A DNA stretch of 64,000 nucleotides from Candidatus Ozemibacter sibiricus. GTDB taxonomy: Bacteria > Muiribacteriota > Ozemobacteria > Ozemobacterales > Ozemobacteraceae. Within the stretch, counting starts at the first letter, position 1. Each line of letters begins with the position of its first letter. The DNA lies in assembly GCA_003327425.1 (NCBI GenBank), contig QOQW01000021.1, forward strand, positions 1 through 64,000, read 5' to 3'. The position numbers and the translations under genes are program-made. The notes below the pieces were generated by a model. That model did not search any database. It was not told where the DNA came from and saw only the letters and a list, made by a program, of their open reading frames with translations. This document shows positions 1-7,696 of the stretch, piece after piece.

Positions 1-106
1 TAAACGTGTTGCCCTCGACCTCCTGAGGGAAGCCCATCTGGCCACGAGATTCGAGATACTTCGGAGCCTGAGTCGGCAGCGACTCATGTTTCTTGGTAAA
101 GGCCAT
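1..106 (-). CDS. possible 5' end of a divergent gene, cut by the window edge
   Basis: A minus-strand frame opens with ATG at 106 and stays open for 35 codons to the left edge (begins MAFTKKHESLPTQAP). No clear Shine-Dalgarno lies in front of it, and I do not recognise the sequence. The opposite strand also has an open frame here that ends with TAG at 119-121, so the coding strand cannot be decided from this window. If the minus-strand reading is right, an unrelated gene abuts the truncated pglX directly. Confidence 0.25.
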   Translation of the reverse strand, partial: MAFTKKHESLPTQAPKYLESRGQMGFPQEVEGNTF

Positions 107-114
107 CTGTACCC

Positions 115-1857
115 ATGCTAGAGTGTCCACAGGAACATTATTTATGTACTGGGTCACGGCGCGTTAAGGACTCGATTAATAAATACAAGATTGGATGGAG
201 CGACGTGGCATCATGTTTGTATTTTCAAGCTATGCCTTTGGGGCAGATTACGTCGCCGGTAAACCAAGGGCTCGCATTCTATAATAAAGCGGAAATGCCG
301 TGGCTGGCGCTAGGGTACTTGAACGCAAGGCTACCGAGGGCCGTAGCCGCGCAGTATTATGATGGGCACCATTGGCAGCCAGGCATCGTTTCCCGAATTC
401 CATTTCCAATAGATGATTTGAAGTCCATTTCCTCAAGAATCATAGAGCAAGCGAAGATTGCGGGTGAAACGTTGATTCAACTCGTTGCCATGGAAGAGGA
501 GGCAAGAATATTTGTCGCTCCGGAATTCGCAAACGGCCGAGGATTGGAAGAATGTCTGAGAGAAAAGGCTGCCCTAAGTGAAAACGTTGAAAGATCCCTT
601 CAGAATATCGACATGCTTGTTGAATCTGCTTTGGATCTTGAGAAAGATGCAAAGGCATTCATAGAAGAAGCCATTGCTTCTTTTGACGATGTTGAAAAGG
701 GGGCTGTCCTTACAGACCGATCGAAACCAACTGCAATAGTGAAACTTCTTTCTTGGTGTATTGGCGTAATTTTCGGCCGCTGGGATGTCCGCATGGCGAT
801 CGACCCGTCGCTGGCGCCGAAGCTGCCCGACCCGTTCGACCCGTTGCCGGTCTGCCCGCCGGGGATGCTGGTCGGTCAGGACGGCCTGCCCGCCGAACCC
901 GGAGGCATCGTAAGCGAGGAGTGGCTCCGCGCCCGACCGGACGCGAACAGCCTGCCGCCGGACGGCTCGGTCAAGAACCCGACCATCCCTGATTCCGAGT
1001 ATCCGCTCCGTATCTCCTGGGAGGGCGTCCTGGTGGACGACCCCGGCTTCAACGGCGACCGGCCGCACCGGGACGACATGGTCCGCCGCGTGCGTGAGGT
1101 CTTCGACCTGCTCTGGAAGGACAAATCCCACGAGATCGAGCAGGAAGCCTGCGACATCCTCGGCGTCTCCGACCTGCGGGACTATTTCCGCAAGCCGGCG
1201 GGCTTCTTCCAGGACCACCTGAAGCGCTACTCCAAGAGCCGGCGCAAGGCCCCGATCTATTGGCCGCTCTCCACCGCCTCGGGATCGTACACGATCTGGC
1301 TCTACTACCACCGCCTGAACGACCAGACGCTCTACATGGTCGTCAACAGGTACGTGGAACCCAAGATCGCCGAAGTGCAGAAGGCAGTAGACAGTATGCG
1401 GTATGCAGTTGAAGCCCGAGAACGCGGCATCACGGAAAAACAACCTACTGCCTACAGCCTACTGCCTACAGCCACACTGCGTAAGCAATGGGAAGAGGCC
1501 CGCGCGTTCCTCGGCGAGCTGCGGGACCTGCGCGAGGAGTTGCTCCGCATCGCCGCGCTGCCCTACAAGCCTGACCTCAACGACGGCGTGATCATCAACG
1601 CCGCGCCGCTGCATAGGCTTTTCCGCCTGCGCTCCTGGGCCAAGGACACAGAGGACTGCTGGAAAAAGCTCGCCAAGGGCGATTACGACTGGGCGCACCT
1701 GGCCTACACGATCTGGCCCGACCGCGTCCGGGAGGTGTGCAAACGCGACCGCTCCATCGCCGTCGCCCACGGGCTTGAGGACCTCTGCGAGGTCGAAGCC
1801 CCGGAATCCAAGAAGAAAGGCGGCCGCGGCCGTCGCAAGAGGGAGGCCGCCCGATGA
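115..1857 (+). CDS. pglX: PglX-like BREX methyltransferase, C-terminal part only
   Basis: 580 residues match the target-recognition and C-terminal regions of BREX PglX adenine methyltransferases. Around residues 20-100 there is the pattern of a TRD (LGYLNARLPR, then IVSRIPFP). Around 210-225 is a conserved block ending FGRWDVRMA. Around 375-400 are YSKSRRKAPIYWPL and YTIWLYYHR. Full PglX proteins are roughly 1,200 residues and carry the SAM-binding and NPPY motifs in the missing N-terminal half. Upstream, this frame is closed by TAA at 97-99 and the other two frames also contain stops, so the gene is truncated, frameshifted or rearranged here. The stretch up to about base 775 is visibly AT-richer than what follows. 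Residues about 423-455 include an inserted repeat. The gene overlaps pglZ by ATGA, as in BREX operons. By itself this product should not methylate DNA. Confidence 0.75.
   Translation: MLECPQEHYLCTGSRRVKDSINKYKIGWSDVASCLYFQAMPLGQITSPVNQGLAFYNKAEMPWLALGYLNARLPRAVAAQYYDGHHWQPGIVSRIPFPIDDLKSISSRIIEQAKIAGETLIQLVAMEEEARIFVAPEFANGRGLEECLREKAALSENVERSLQNIDMLVESALDLEKDAKAFIEEAIASFDDVEKGAVLTDRSKPTAIVKLLSWCIGVIFGRWDVRMAIDPSLAPKLPDPFDPLPVCPPGMLVGQDGLPAEPGGIVSEEWLRARPDANSLPPDGSVKNPTIPDSEYPLRISWEGVLVDDPGFNGDRPHRDDMVRRVREVFDLLWKDKSHEIEQEACDILGVSDLRDYFRKPAGFFQDHLKRYSKSRRKAPIYWPLSTASGSYTIWLYYHRLNDQTLYMVVNRYVEPKIAEVQKAVDSMRYAVEARERGITEKQPTAYSLLPTATLRKQWEEARAFLGELRDLREELLRIAALPYKPDLNDGVIINAAPLHRLFRLRSWAKDTEDCWKKLAKGDYDWAHLAYTIWPDRVREVCKRDRSIAVAHGLEDLCEVEAPESKKKGGRGRRKREAAR
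1383..1471. repeat. in-frame repeat element inside pglX
   Basis: A 17-base arm at 1383-1399 pairs imperfectly (14 of 17) with 1450-1466, forming an inverted repeat about 84 bases across. The right side also holds two tandem copies of CCTACTGCCTACAG at 1444-1471. The insert keeps the reading frame and adds residues reading QPTAYSLLPTA. Low-complexity TAY-LLPTAY peptides from short dispersed repeats of this kind occur in other bacterial proteins; this recollection was not checked. Confidence 0.6.
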
Positions 1858-4385
1858 AGTTCACCTCGTTCCTGCACAAGAAGATTGTCGATCTTTTGGG
1901 CGACCGCCGCATCGTGGTCTGGTACGACGCCGAAGGGGACTTCAAATCTTTCGCCGCGGAGTTCAACGCGCCGAACTGCGAGGTGTTGTCCGCCGAAGCC
2001 TCCGTCCTTAAGACCCGTCGCCGGGCCGACGAGATTTACCGGCTGATGAACGAATCCGAGAACCCCTCGGAACGGGACCGCTGCCTGCTCATCTACATAC
2101 CGCGCCGCCGGGGCGCGGGCGAGGAAGAGAAAATGCGGGACCCCTTCGAGGTCTACGCCATGGCGGGCGCGGCTTTCGGCGACACCGAGGACCAGAAAAT
2201 CGAATCGCTCGCCCGCCAGGCCATGCCGCAGAAGGCCGATGAAATCGCACGACTCTTCCGCGAAGGGAAACCGGACATCGCCCTGCTTGACGGGTTGGAG
2301 AAGATACAGCGGTGGCCGCTCCTGAATGACGTGTTCCGGACGGAAACCCCGGCGGAAATCATCGCGGCTGCCCTGTGCAACACGGCGAAAGCAAAGGAAG
2401 CCGCCGCCAAGCCGGGCTGCGTCGACGAGCTGCTGCGGTTGCTCGCCGCCGCCGTCGGGTTCAAACACACAGGCGGCGACCGCGATTGGAATGTGCTGAG
2501 GCCGAAAGCCGCCGAATACATCTTTTTCAGCGAGTTCGTGTTCGATCTTCCGGAAAGCGTTCCCGACGCCTTGAGCGCCGTGCCGCGCGCCGGCGTCGAA
2601 GCGAAGTCCGTGGTCTATGCGGCCTGCGACAGGATGCGCAGCGACACCGGTCTGCGTGAAACCTATGTCGAGCTGGCGCAGGGGATCGAAAGCGGACTCC
2701 GCCTGCCGGACCTCATGCCGAAGGATTTCGACCCCGGCGGACGCGATACCTTTCCCTTCGAGGAACGGCGTCTGCTCGGCCGCGCGGTCGGTCTTGTCGT
2801 CAACGGCGACCCGGCGTCGGCCCGAACGGTGATCGAAAACCGCAAACGGTCGATTTGGCGGACGGACCCGCAGAGGTCGCCGGCTTGGACGGCGCTTGAA
2901 AGGGCCGCCGCCGTGATCGAATCCGCCGCCGCGGTTTCGAAAGGCTTGACCGGGAAGGAAAACCTCTCGGTGTTATTGGACGCGTACACCGACGTGGATG
3001 GCTGGTGGAGGCTCGACCGGGCGTCGCGCCTGTTTGAAACGGCCCTCACAGCCTGCACCGACGACGACGTCATCGCCCCGGTCGTCGACCTCTGTCGTCG
3101 TCGCTACCGCGAAGCCGTCACGGCCCTTCAGAACGCGTTCCTCGCAGCGGTTCAGGCGGAGGGCTGGCCGCCGGACGGAGCACCGAGGCAGACCCGCATA
3201 TTCGACGAACATGTAGCCCCGTTGCTGGAACGCCGTGAGAAAACCGCGTTCTTCATGGTGGATTCCCTCCGCTACGAAATGGGCCGCGATTTGGGCGAGG
3301 CCTTGGCGGGAACGGGCGAAGTCCACGTCGGCCGGGCCGCGGGGGTTGTCCCGACGGTGACCGGCTGCGGCATGGCGGCGCTCATGCCGGGTGCGGACGG
3401 AATGCTCCGGCTTGTGGAGAAGGACGGAGGGCTGGTCCCGGCCCTCGGAACCCGCCTGCTGAAGACATCGGCGGACCGTATGAAACTGTTGGCCGACACT
3501 TACGGCGACCGGTTTTTCGAGACCACCTTGGACGACCTGCTCGGCTCGCCGAAGAAGGCCGCCGCCGACCTGAAGAAAGCGGAACTCTTCGTGGTGCGGA
3601 CGCAGGACCCGGACGCCGTGGCGGAAAACCTCGGTGCCTGGCGCGCCCGGCGCTACCTCTCGGATGTGATCGGGGATATCGCAGCCGCGGTCCGGTGGGT
3701 GGTGTCCCAGGGGGTCGACCGAGTGGTGATCAGCGCCGACCACGGCCACATGATGCTGCCGGAAATCCCGGCGGGCGATGTGGTCCAGACGCCTCCGGGC
3801 GGCTGGCCGGCCTCCAAGCGTCGGTGCCTGCTGGGTTCGGGCCTTTCCGGATCGGCCGGGACCGTCACTCTGAAGGCGGGCCATGTGGGGGTTCAAGGAG
3901 ATGTGCAGGAGGTCTGCCTGCCCATCGGGTTCCGCGTCTTCTCGGAGGGCGAGGGTTATTTCCACGGCGGACTGAGTCTTCAAGAGGCGGTGGTGCCGGT
4001 GATCGTCTTCCGGGCCGGACGGGAGAAACAAACAACTGCGGGCAAGCCGGAGATCGACGTCCGCTATCGGTCGGACAAATTCACCAGCCGGGTCATCGGT
4101 CTGAAATTCCACCTCCAGAGCGACATGTTCGGCACGGCCGCCCGGGTGAAGATCGAGGCCTACGACGGCACGGGAACGAAAGCGAAGGTGATAGGCGAGG
4201 CCGCCGACTGCGAGGCGCGGGACGAGAAGACCCGTGAGGTGACCCTGCAGGCGGGCAAAGAAACGCCCGTCCCTGTGTTGCTCGACCCGGATTTCGACGG
4301 GGCGGAGATCGAAATCAGGGTGAGCGACCCGCAGACGCGCGTCGTATGGGCGAAGCGGAAGTTGAAGAACGCGATGCTCGATTAA
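1854..4385 (+). CDS. pglZ: BREX phosphatase-fold protein PglZ
   Basis: 843 residues. PglZ belongs to the alkaline phosphatase superfamily and is a core component of every BREX system; its target is unknown. The C-terminal half carries the expected metal-site blocks: FMVDSLRYEMG near residues 462-472 and VVISADHGHMML near 625-636. The N-terminal part (VVWYDAEGDF near 20-30) is typical of the family. The ATG overlaps the pglX stop codon. brxL follows after 10 bases, so the three genes form one transcription unit in the order pglX-pglZ-brxL seen in type 1 BREX. The brxA, brxB and brxC genes would lie to the left, outside the window, if they exist. The reading frame is intact, with no odd features. 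Confidence 0.9.
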   Translation: MKFTSFLHKKIVDLLGDRRIVVWYDAEGDFKSFAAEFNAPNCEVLSAEASVLKTRRRADEIYRLMNESENPSERDRCLLIYIPRRRGAGEEEKMRDPFEVYAMAGAAFGDTEDQKIESLARQAMPQKADEIARLFREGKPDIALLDGLEKIQRWPLLNDVFRTETPAEIIAAALCNTAKAKEAAAKPGCVDELLRLLAAAVGFKHTGGDRDWNVLRPKAAEYIFFSEFVFDLPESVPDALSAVPRAGVEAKSVVYAACDRMRSDTGLRETYVELAQGIESGLRLPDLMPKDFDPGGRDTFPFEERRLLGRAVGLVVNGDPASARTVIENRKRSIWRTDPQRSPAWTALERAAAVIESAAAVSKGLTGKENLSVLLDAYTDVDGWWRLDRASRLFETALTACTDDDVIAPVVDLCRRRYREAVTALQNAFLAAVQAEGWPPDGAPRQTRIFDEHVAPLLERREKTAFFMVDSLRYEMGRDLGEALAGTGEVHVGRAAGVVPTVTGCGMAALMPGADGMLRLVEKDGGLVPALGTRLLKTSADRMKLLADTYGDRFFETTLDDLLGSPKKAAADLKKAELFVVRTQDPDAVAENLGAWRARRYLSDVIGDIAAAVRWVVSQGVDRVVISADHGHMMLPEIPAGDVVQTPPGGWPASKRRCLLGSGLSGSAGTVTLKAGHVGVQGDVQEVCLPIGFRVFSEGEGYFHGGLSLQEAVVPVIVFRAGREKQTTAGKPEIDVRYRSDKFTSRVIGLKFHLQSDMFGTAARVKIEAYDGTGTKAKVIGEAADCEARDEKTREVTLQAGKETPVPVLLDPDFDGAEIEIRVSDPQTRVVWAKRKLKNAMLD

Positions 4386-4395
4386 GGAGACCGGA

Positions 4396-6426
4396 ATGCA
4401 ACAGGACGACCTGGACAAGAAAGCAACGGGCGTATTCGCCGGGAAGGTGGTGCGGAAGGACCTTCTGCACCAGATCAAGGGCGGCGAGAACGTACCGTCC
4501 TATGTGCTCGAGTATCTCTTGGGCAAATACTGTGCTTCGGACAACGACGAGGAAATCCGCATCGGCGTGGACGCCGTCAAAGAAACCTTGACGACGAATT
4601 ACTTCCGCCACGACGAGGCGAACAAGGCCCAGTCCATGGTCGAGCGGAAAGGCAGGCATCGGTTCATCGACCGCGTTGAGGTCCGCTTCCTCCCGAGCGA
4701 GAACAAGTATTGGGCGTCCATGGACCATTTCGGATACGCCAAGATACACATCGCCGAAGAATTCTACCGACGGTATGAACGGCTGCTTGAGGGCGGCATC
4801 TGGGCCGTCATCGACGTGGAATTCAGGCTGTCCGAAGAGGGCAAGAAGGACAGCCCCTTCCATATCGTCGACCTGAAGCCCATCCAACTCGCCCGGTTCG
4901 ACCTGGACGAGTACCTGGAAGGTCGGCGCGCCATGAGCAGGGACGAGTGGATCGACCTCCTCCTCCGGAGCGTCGGACTCGAACCTTTCCGCATGGAGCG
5001 CCGGCTGAAGATTCTCCTGCTCACCCGCCTCATTCCCTTCGTCGAGAAAAACTATAACTTCATAGAGCTCGGTCCGCGCGGCACGGGCAAATCCTACGCG
5101 TTCAGCGAGATGTCCCCTTACTGCATGCTGCTTTCGGGCGGCAAGGCGAGCACGGCGAACCTGTTTTACAACAACGCCCGCCGACAGGTCGGGCTCGTGG
5201 GGCACTGGGACGTCGTGGCCTTCGACGAAGTCGGGGGAATGAAAATCACCGATCCCGACGCGGTCCAGATCATGAAGGACTACATGGCCAACGGCCGCTT
5301 CAGCCGCGGGGTCACCCAGGTGCTGGCGGACGCGTCCCTGGTGTTCATCGGCAACCTGAACCAACCGGTGGAGAGCCTGGTCCGGAACTCGGCCGCGGAC
5401 CTTTTCCAGCCGCTGCCGAAAGAATTCGATCTGGCGCTGCTCGACCGGATGCACTTCTACCTGCCCGGCTGGGAGGTTCCGAAAAACTCGAAGGACATGC
5501 TCACGGTCCACTACGGTTTTGTCACCGACTATCTGGCCGAAGCGTTCCGGGCGCTCAGAAAACAGAACCGCTTCGACGAGGCCGAGCGGGTCTTCCGTTT
5601 CGGATCGCATGTTGAAGGCAGGGACGCCACAGCGACGAAGAAAACGGTGAGCGGCCTTCTCAAAATCCTCCATCCGGGCGGAGGCTGGACGAAGGAGGAG
5701 CTCACGGAGTACGTCGAACTGGCCATGGAGGGGCGTCGCCGGGTCAAGGAGCAGCTCAAGAAACGCGGCTCGTTCGAATTCTACAAGACCAGTTTTTCAT
5801 ACATCGATCTCGCGGACGACACCGAGCGGTCCGTAGGCGTCCCCGAGCAAGGGGGGGCCGGAGTCATTTCGCAGGACCCCCTGCCTCCCGGAACGGTCTA
5901 CACGGCCGCGGTGGATTCCGAAGCCAAGGTCGCTTTGTTCAGGCTTGAGGTCACTTTGACGGCGGGCACGGGCAAGCTCCGCACCCCGACGGGCCTTGAA
6001 AAATCGCTGAAGGAATCCCTCAACCGGGCTTTCAGTTATCTGCAGAGCGTCAAAGACAAGCTCGGGCTCACACAGATGCTGGCGCAGAAGGACATCTATG
6101 CCGAAGCCGTGGACCTCTCCGGCGGCCGCATCGACTGTCCCTGCGGTGTGGCGTTTTTCGCCGCCGTCATCTCCGCTGTCCGCAACCGTCATGTGCAGGC
6201 TGGCACGGTGATCCTCGGCGACCTGACCATCCAAGGGAACATCAAAGGTCCGGCTTCGATCACCGAACCCCTGCAACTGGCGCTTGAATCAGGGGCGCTC
6301 CGCGCCCTGGTCCCCGTTTCCAACAAAACGCAGTTTGCGGGACTGCCGGAGGACGTGATCGAACGCCTGGACGTGGTGTTTTACGGCGACATAGACCGGG
6401 CTGTGCTCAAGACATTGGAGATTTAA
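4396..6426 (+). CDS. brxL: BREX Lon-like AAA+ protein BrxL
   Basis: 676 residues. BrxL is the AAA+ DNA-binding component of type 1 and type 4 BREX, with a Lon-protease-like C-terminus. Walker A is GPRGTGKS at residues 226-233 and a Walker B-like DVVAFDEVGG lies near 274-283. The N-terminal 200 residues match the BrxL-specific region. The C-terminal domain (about 550-676) has the Lon fold pattern (VILGDLTIQGNI), but the position of the usual catalytic Ser appears to be Cys in the segment DCPCGVAFFA. The Shine-Dalgarno AAGGAG sits about eight bases before the ATG. It is the last gene of the BREX operon: 167 bases separate it from the methyltransferase, which has its own strong ribosome site. 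Confidence 0.9.
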   Translation: MQQDDLDKKATGVFAGKVVRKDLLHQIKGGENVPSYVLEYLLGKYCASDNDEEIRIGVDAVKETLTTNYFRHDEANKAQSMVERKGRHRFIDRVEVRFLPSENKYWASMDHFGYAKIHIAEEFYRRYERLLEGGIWAVIDVEFRLSEEGKKDSPFHIVDLKPIQLARFDLDEYLEGRRAMSRDEWIDLLLRSVGLEPFRMERRLKILLLTRLIPFVEKNYNFIELGPRGTGKSYAFSEMSPYCMLLSGGKASTANLFYNNARRQVGLVGHWDVVAFDEVGGMKITDPDAVQIMKDYMANGRFSRGVTQVLADASLVFIGNLNQPVESLVRNSAADLFQPLPKEFDLALLDRMHFYLPGWEVPKNSKDMLTVHYGFVTDYLAEAFRALRKQNRFDEAERVFRFGSHVEGRDATATKKTVSGLLKILHPGGGWTKEELTEYVELAMEGRRRVKEQLKKRGSFEFYKTSFSYIDLADDTERSVGVPEQGGAGVISQDPLPPGTVYTAAVDSEAKVALFRLEVTLTAGTGKLRTPTGLEKSLKESLNRAFSYLQSVKDKLGLTQMLAQKDIYAEAVDLSGGRIDCPCGVAFFAAVISAVRNRHVQAGTVILGDLTIQGNIKGPASITEPLQLALESGALRALVPVSNKTQFAGLPEDVIERLDVVFYGDIDRAVLKTLEI

Positions 6427-6593
6427 TGGATGCTGCCGGAAGCGACGGATACCCTAAAACCAACATGCGATCCCTCCGGGACAAACCGCTTCCATTCCAC
6501 GGATGAAGCCGGCGGTTCAGTCGGCCCATCGGTAAGTAACCTCCTGAAAACGCTCATGGGGAGCGCCTATTCGAACAAAAGGAGGTTTTTCCG

Positions 6594-7670
6594 ATGAAAG
6601 GCAAGGCGAAACGAAGCAGAGGACTCCGTCCGAACGGTGACGGCAAGCCCACGGCCGTCGACCTGTTCTGCGGTTGCGGCGGACTGACGGTCGGGTTGAA
6701 AAGAGCCGGATTCAGGGTCCTGGGTGCGGTGGACGTCGATCCGCTGTCCGTCAAGACCTACAAGGCGAACCATCGCGATGTCACATTATGGGAAAAGGAC
6801 ATCAGAGAACTTGATCCGCAGGAACTGCTCGACACGCTCGGATTGAAGAAAGGCGGACTCGATCTCCTGGCGGGGTGCCCGCCGTGCCAGGGTTTCTCCA
6901 CGATGCGGACCCTGAACGGGGCTCTCATGGTTGATGACCCAAGAAACGACCTGTTGCTGGAGTTCGAACGGTTCGTGGAGGCTCTCCGGCCGCGTGCCGT
7001 GATGATGGAAAACGTCCCTGGGCTGGCGGACGACGAACGGTTCGGGGCTTTCCGCCGGAAGTTGAAGAACCTCGGATACCTGGGAGAGCATCGCATATTG
7101 AACGCCGCCCACTACGGTGTTCCGCAGAGGAGACGCAGGTTGATTTATTTGGCGGGGCTGGGCGTGACAATTCCTTTCGCCGGCAAAGCCGCCAAGATGA
7201 AAACGGTTGAGGATGCGATCGGCGGGCTGCCGAAAGCGGGTCAAAGCGGGGACCCCGTGCATGACATGCCTGAGAATCGAACCCCGAAGGTTTTGGAGAT
7301 CATCCGGCTTATACCGAAAGACGGCGGAAGCCGCAGAGACCTTCCGGAGGAATTCCAGCTCGAGTGCCACAAGCGATGCAACGGATTCAAGGATGTTTAC
7401 GGGCGCATGGCCTGGAAGAAACCGGCTCCGACGATCACCGGAGGATGCTTCAACCCGTCAAAGGGGAGGTTTCTGCATCCGGAGGAGGACCGGGCGATCA
7501 CCATGCGCGAGGCGGCGCTTCTGCAGGGTTTTCCACGCCGGTACAAGTTCCCGACCACCGAAAACAAGTCCGCCGTAGCCTTGATGATCGGCAACGCCCT
7601 GCCGCCGCCGTTCATCGCGGCACACGGAAGAAGCATCAAACGGGTCCTACGGAACAGCACCGGGACGTGA
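6594..7670 (+). CDS. C5-cytosine-specific DNA methyltransferase
   Basis: 358 residues with the standard Dcm/M.HhaI motif order. Motif I is DLFCGCGG at 23-30 (SAM binding). Motif IV is GCPPCQGFS with catalytic Cys98. Motif VI is ENVPG near 139, motif VIII is QRRRRLIYL near 181, and motifs IX-X are at the C-terminus (MIGNALPP). AAAGGAGG sits about eight bases before the ATG, which fixes the start. The gene heads a tight run with a helicase-nuclease and a Vsr-like endonuclease. Vsr enzymes usually accompany C5 methyltransferases because they repair T:G mismatches left by deaminated 5-methylcytosine, so the trio fits a restriction or defence unit. The target sequence cannot be read from the protein. 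Confidence 0.92.
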   Translation: MKGKAKRSRGLRPNGDGKPTAVDLFCGCGGLTVGLKRAGFRVLGAVDVDPLSVKTYKANHRDVTLWEKDIRELDPQELLDTLGLKKGGLDLLAGCPPCQGFSTMRTLNGALMVDDPRNDLLLEFERFVEALRPRAVMMENVPGLADDERFGAFRRKLKNLGYLGEHRILNAAHYGVPQRRRRLIYLAGLGVTIPFAGKAAKMKTVEDAIGGLPKAGQSGDPVHDMPENRTPKVLEIIRLIPKDGGSRRDLPEEFQLECHKRCNGFKDVYGRMAWKKPAPTITGGCFNPSKGRFLHPEEDRAITMREAALLQGFPRRYKFPTTENKSAVALMIGNALPPPFIAAHGRSIKRVLRNSTGT

Positions 7671-7696
7671 CCATCAAAGAGAGGGACTTAATTCAC

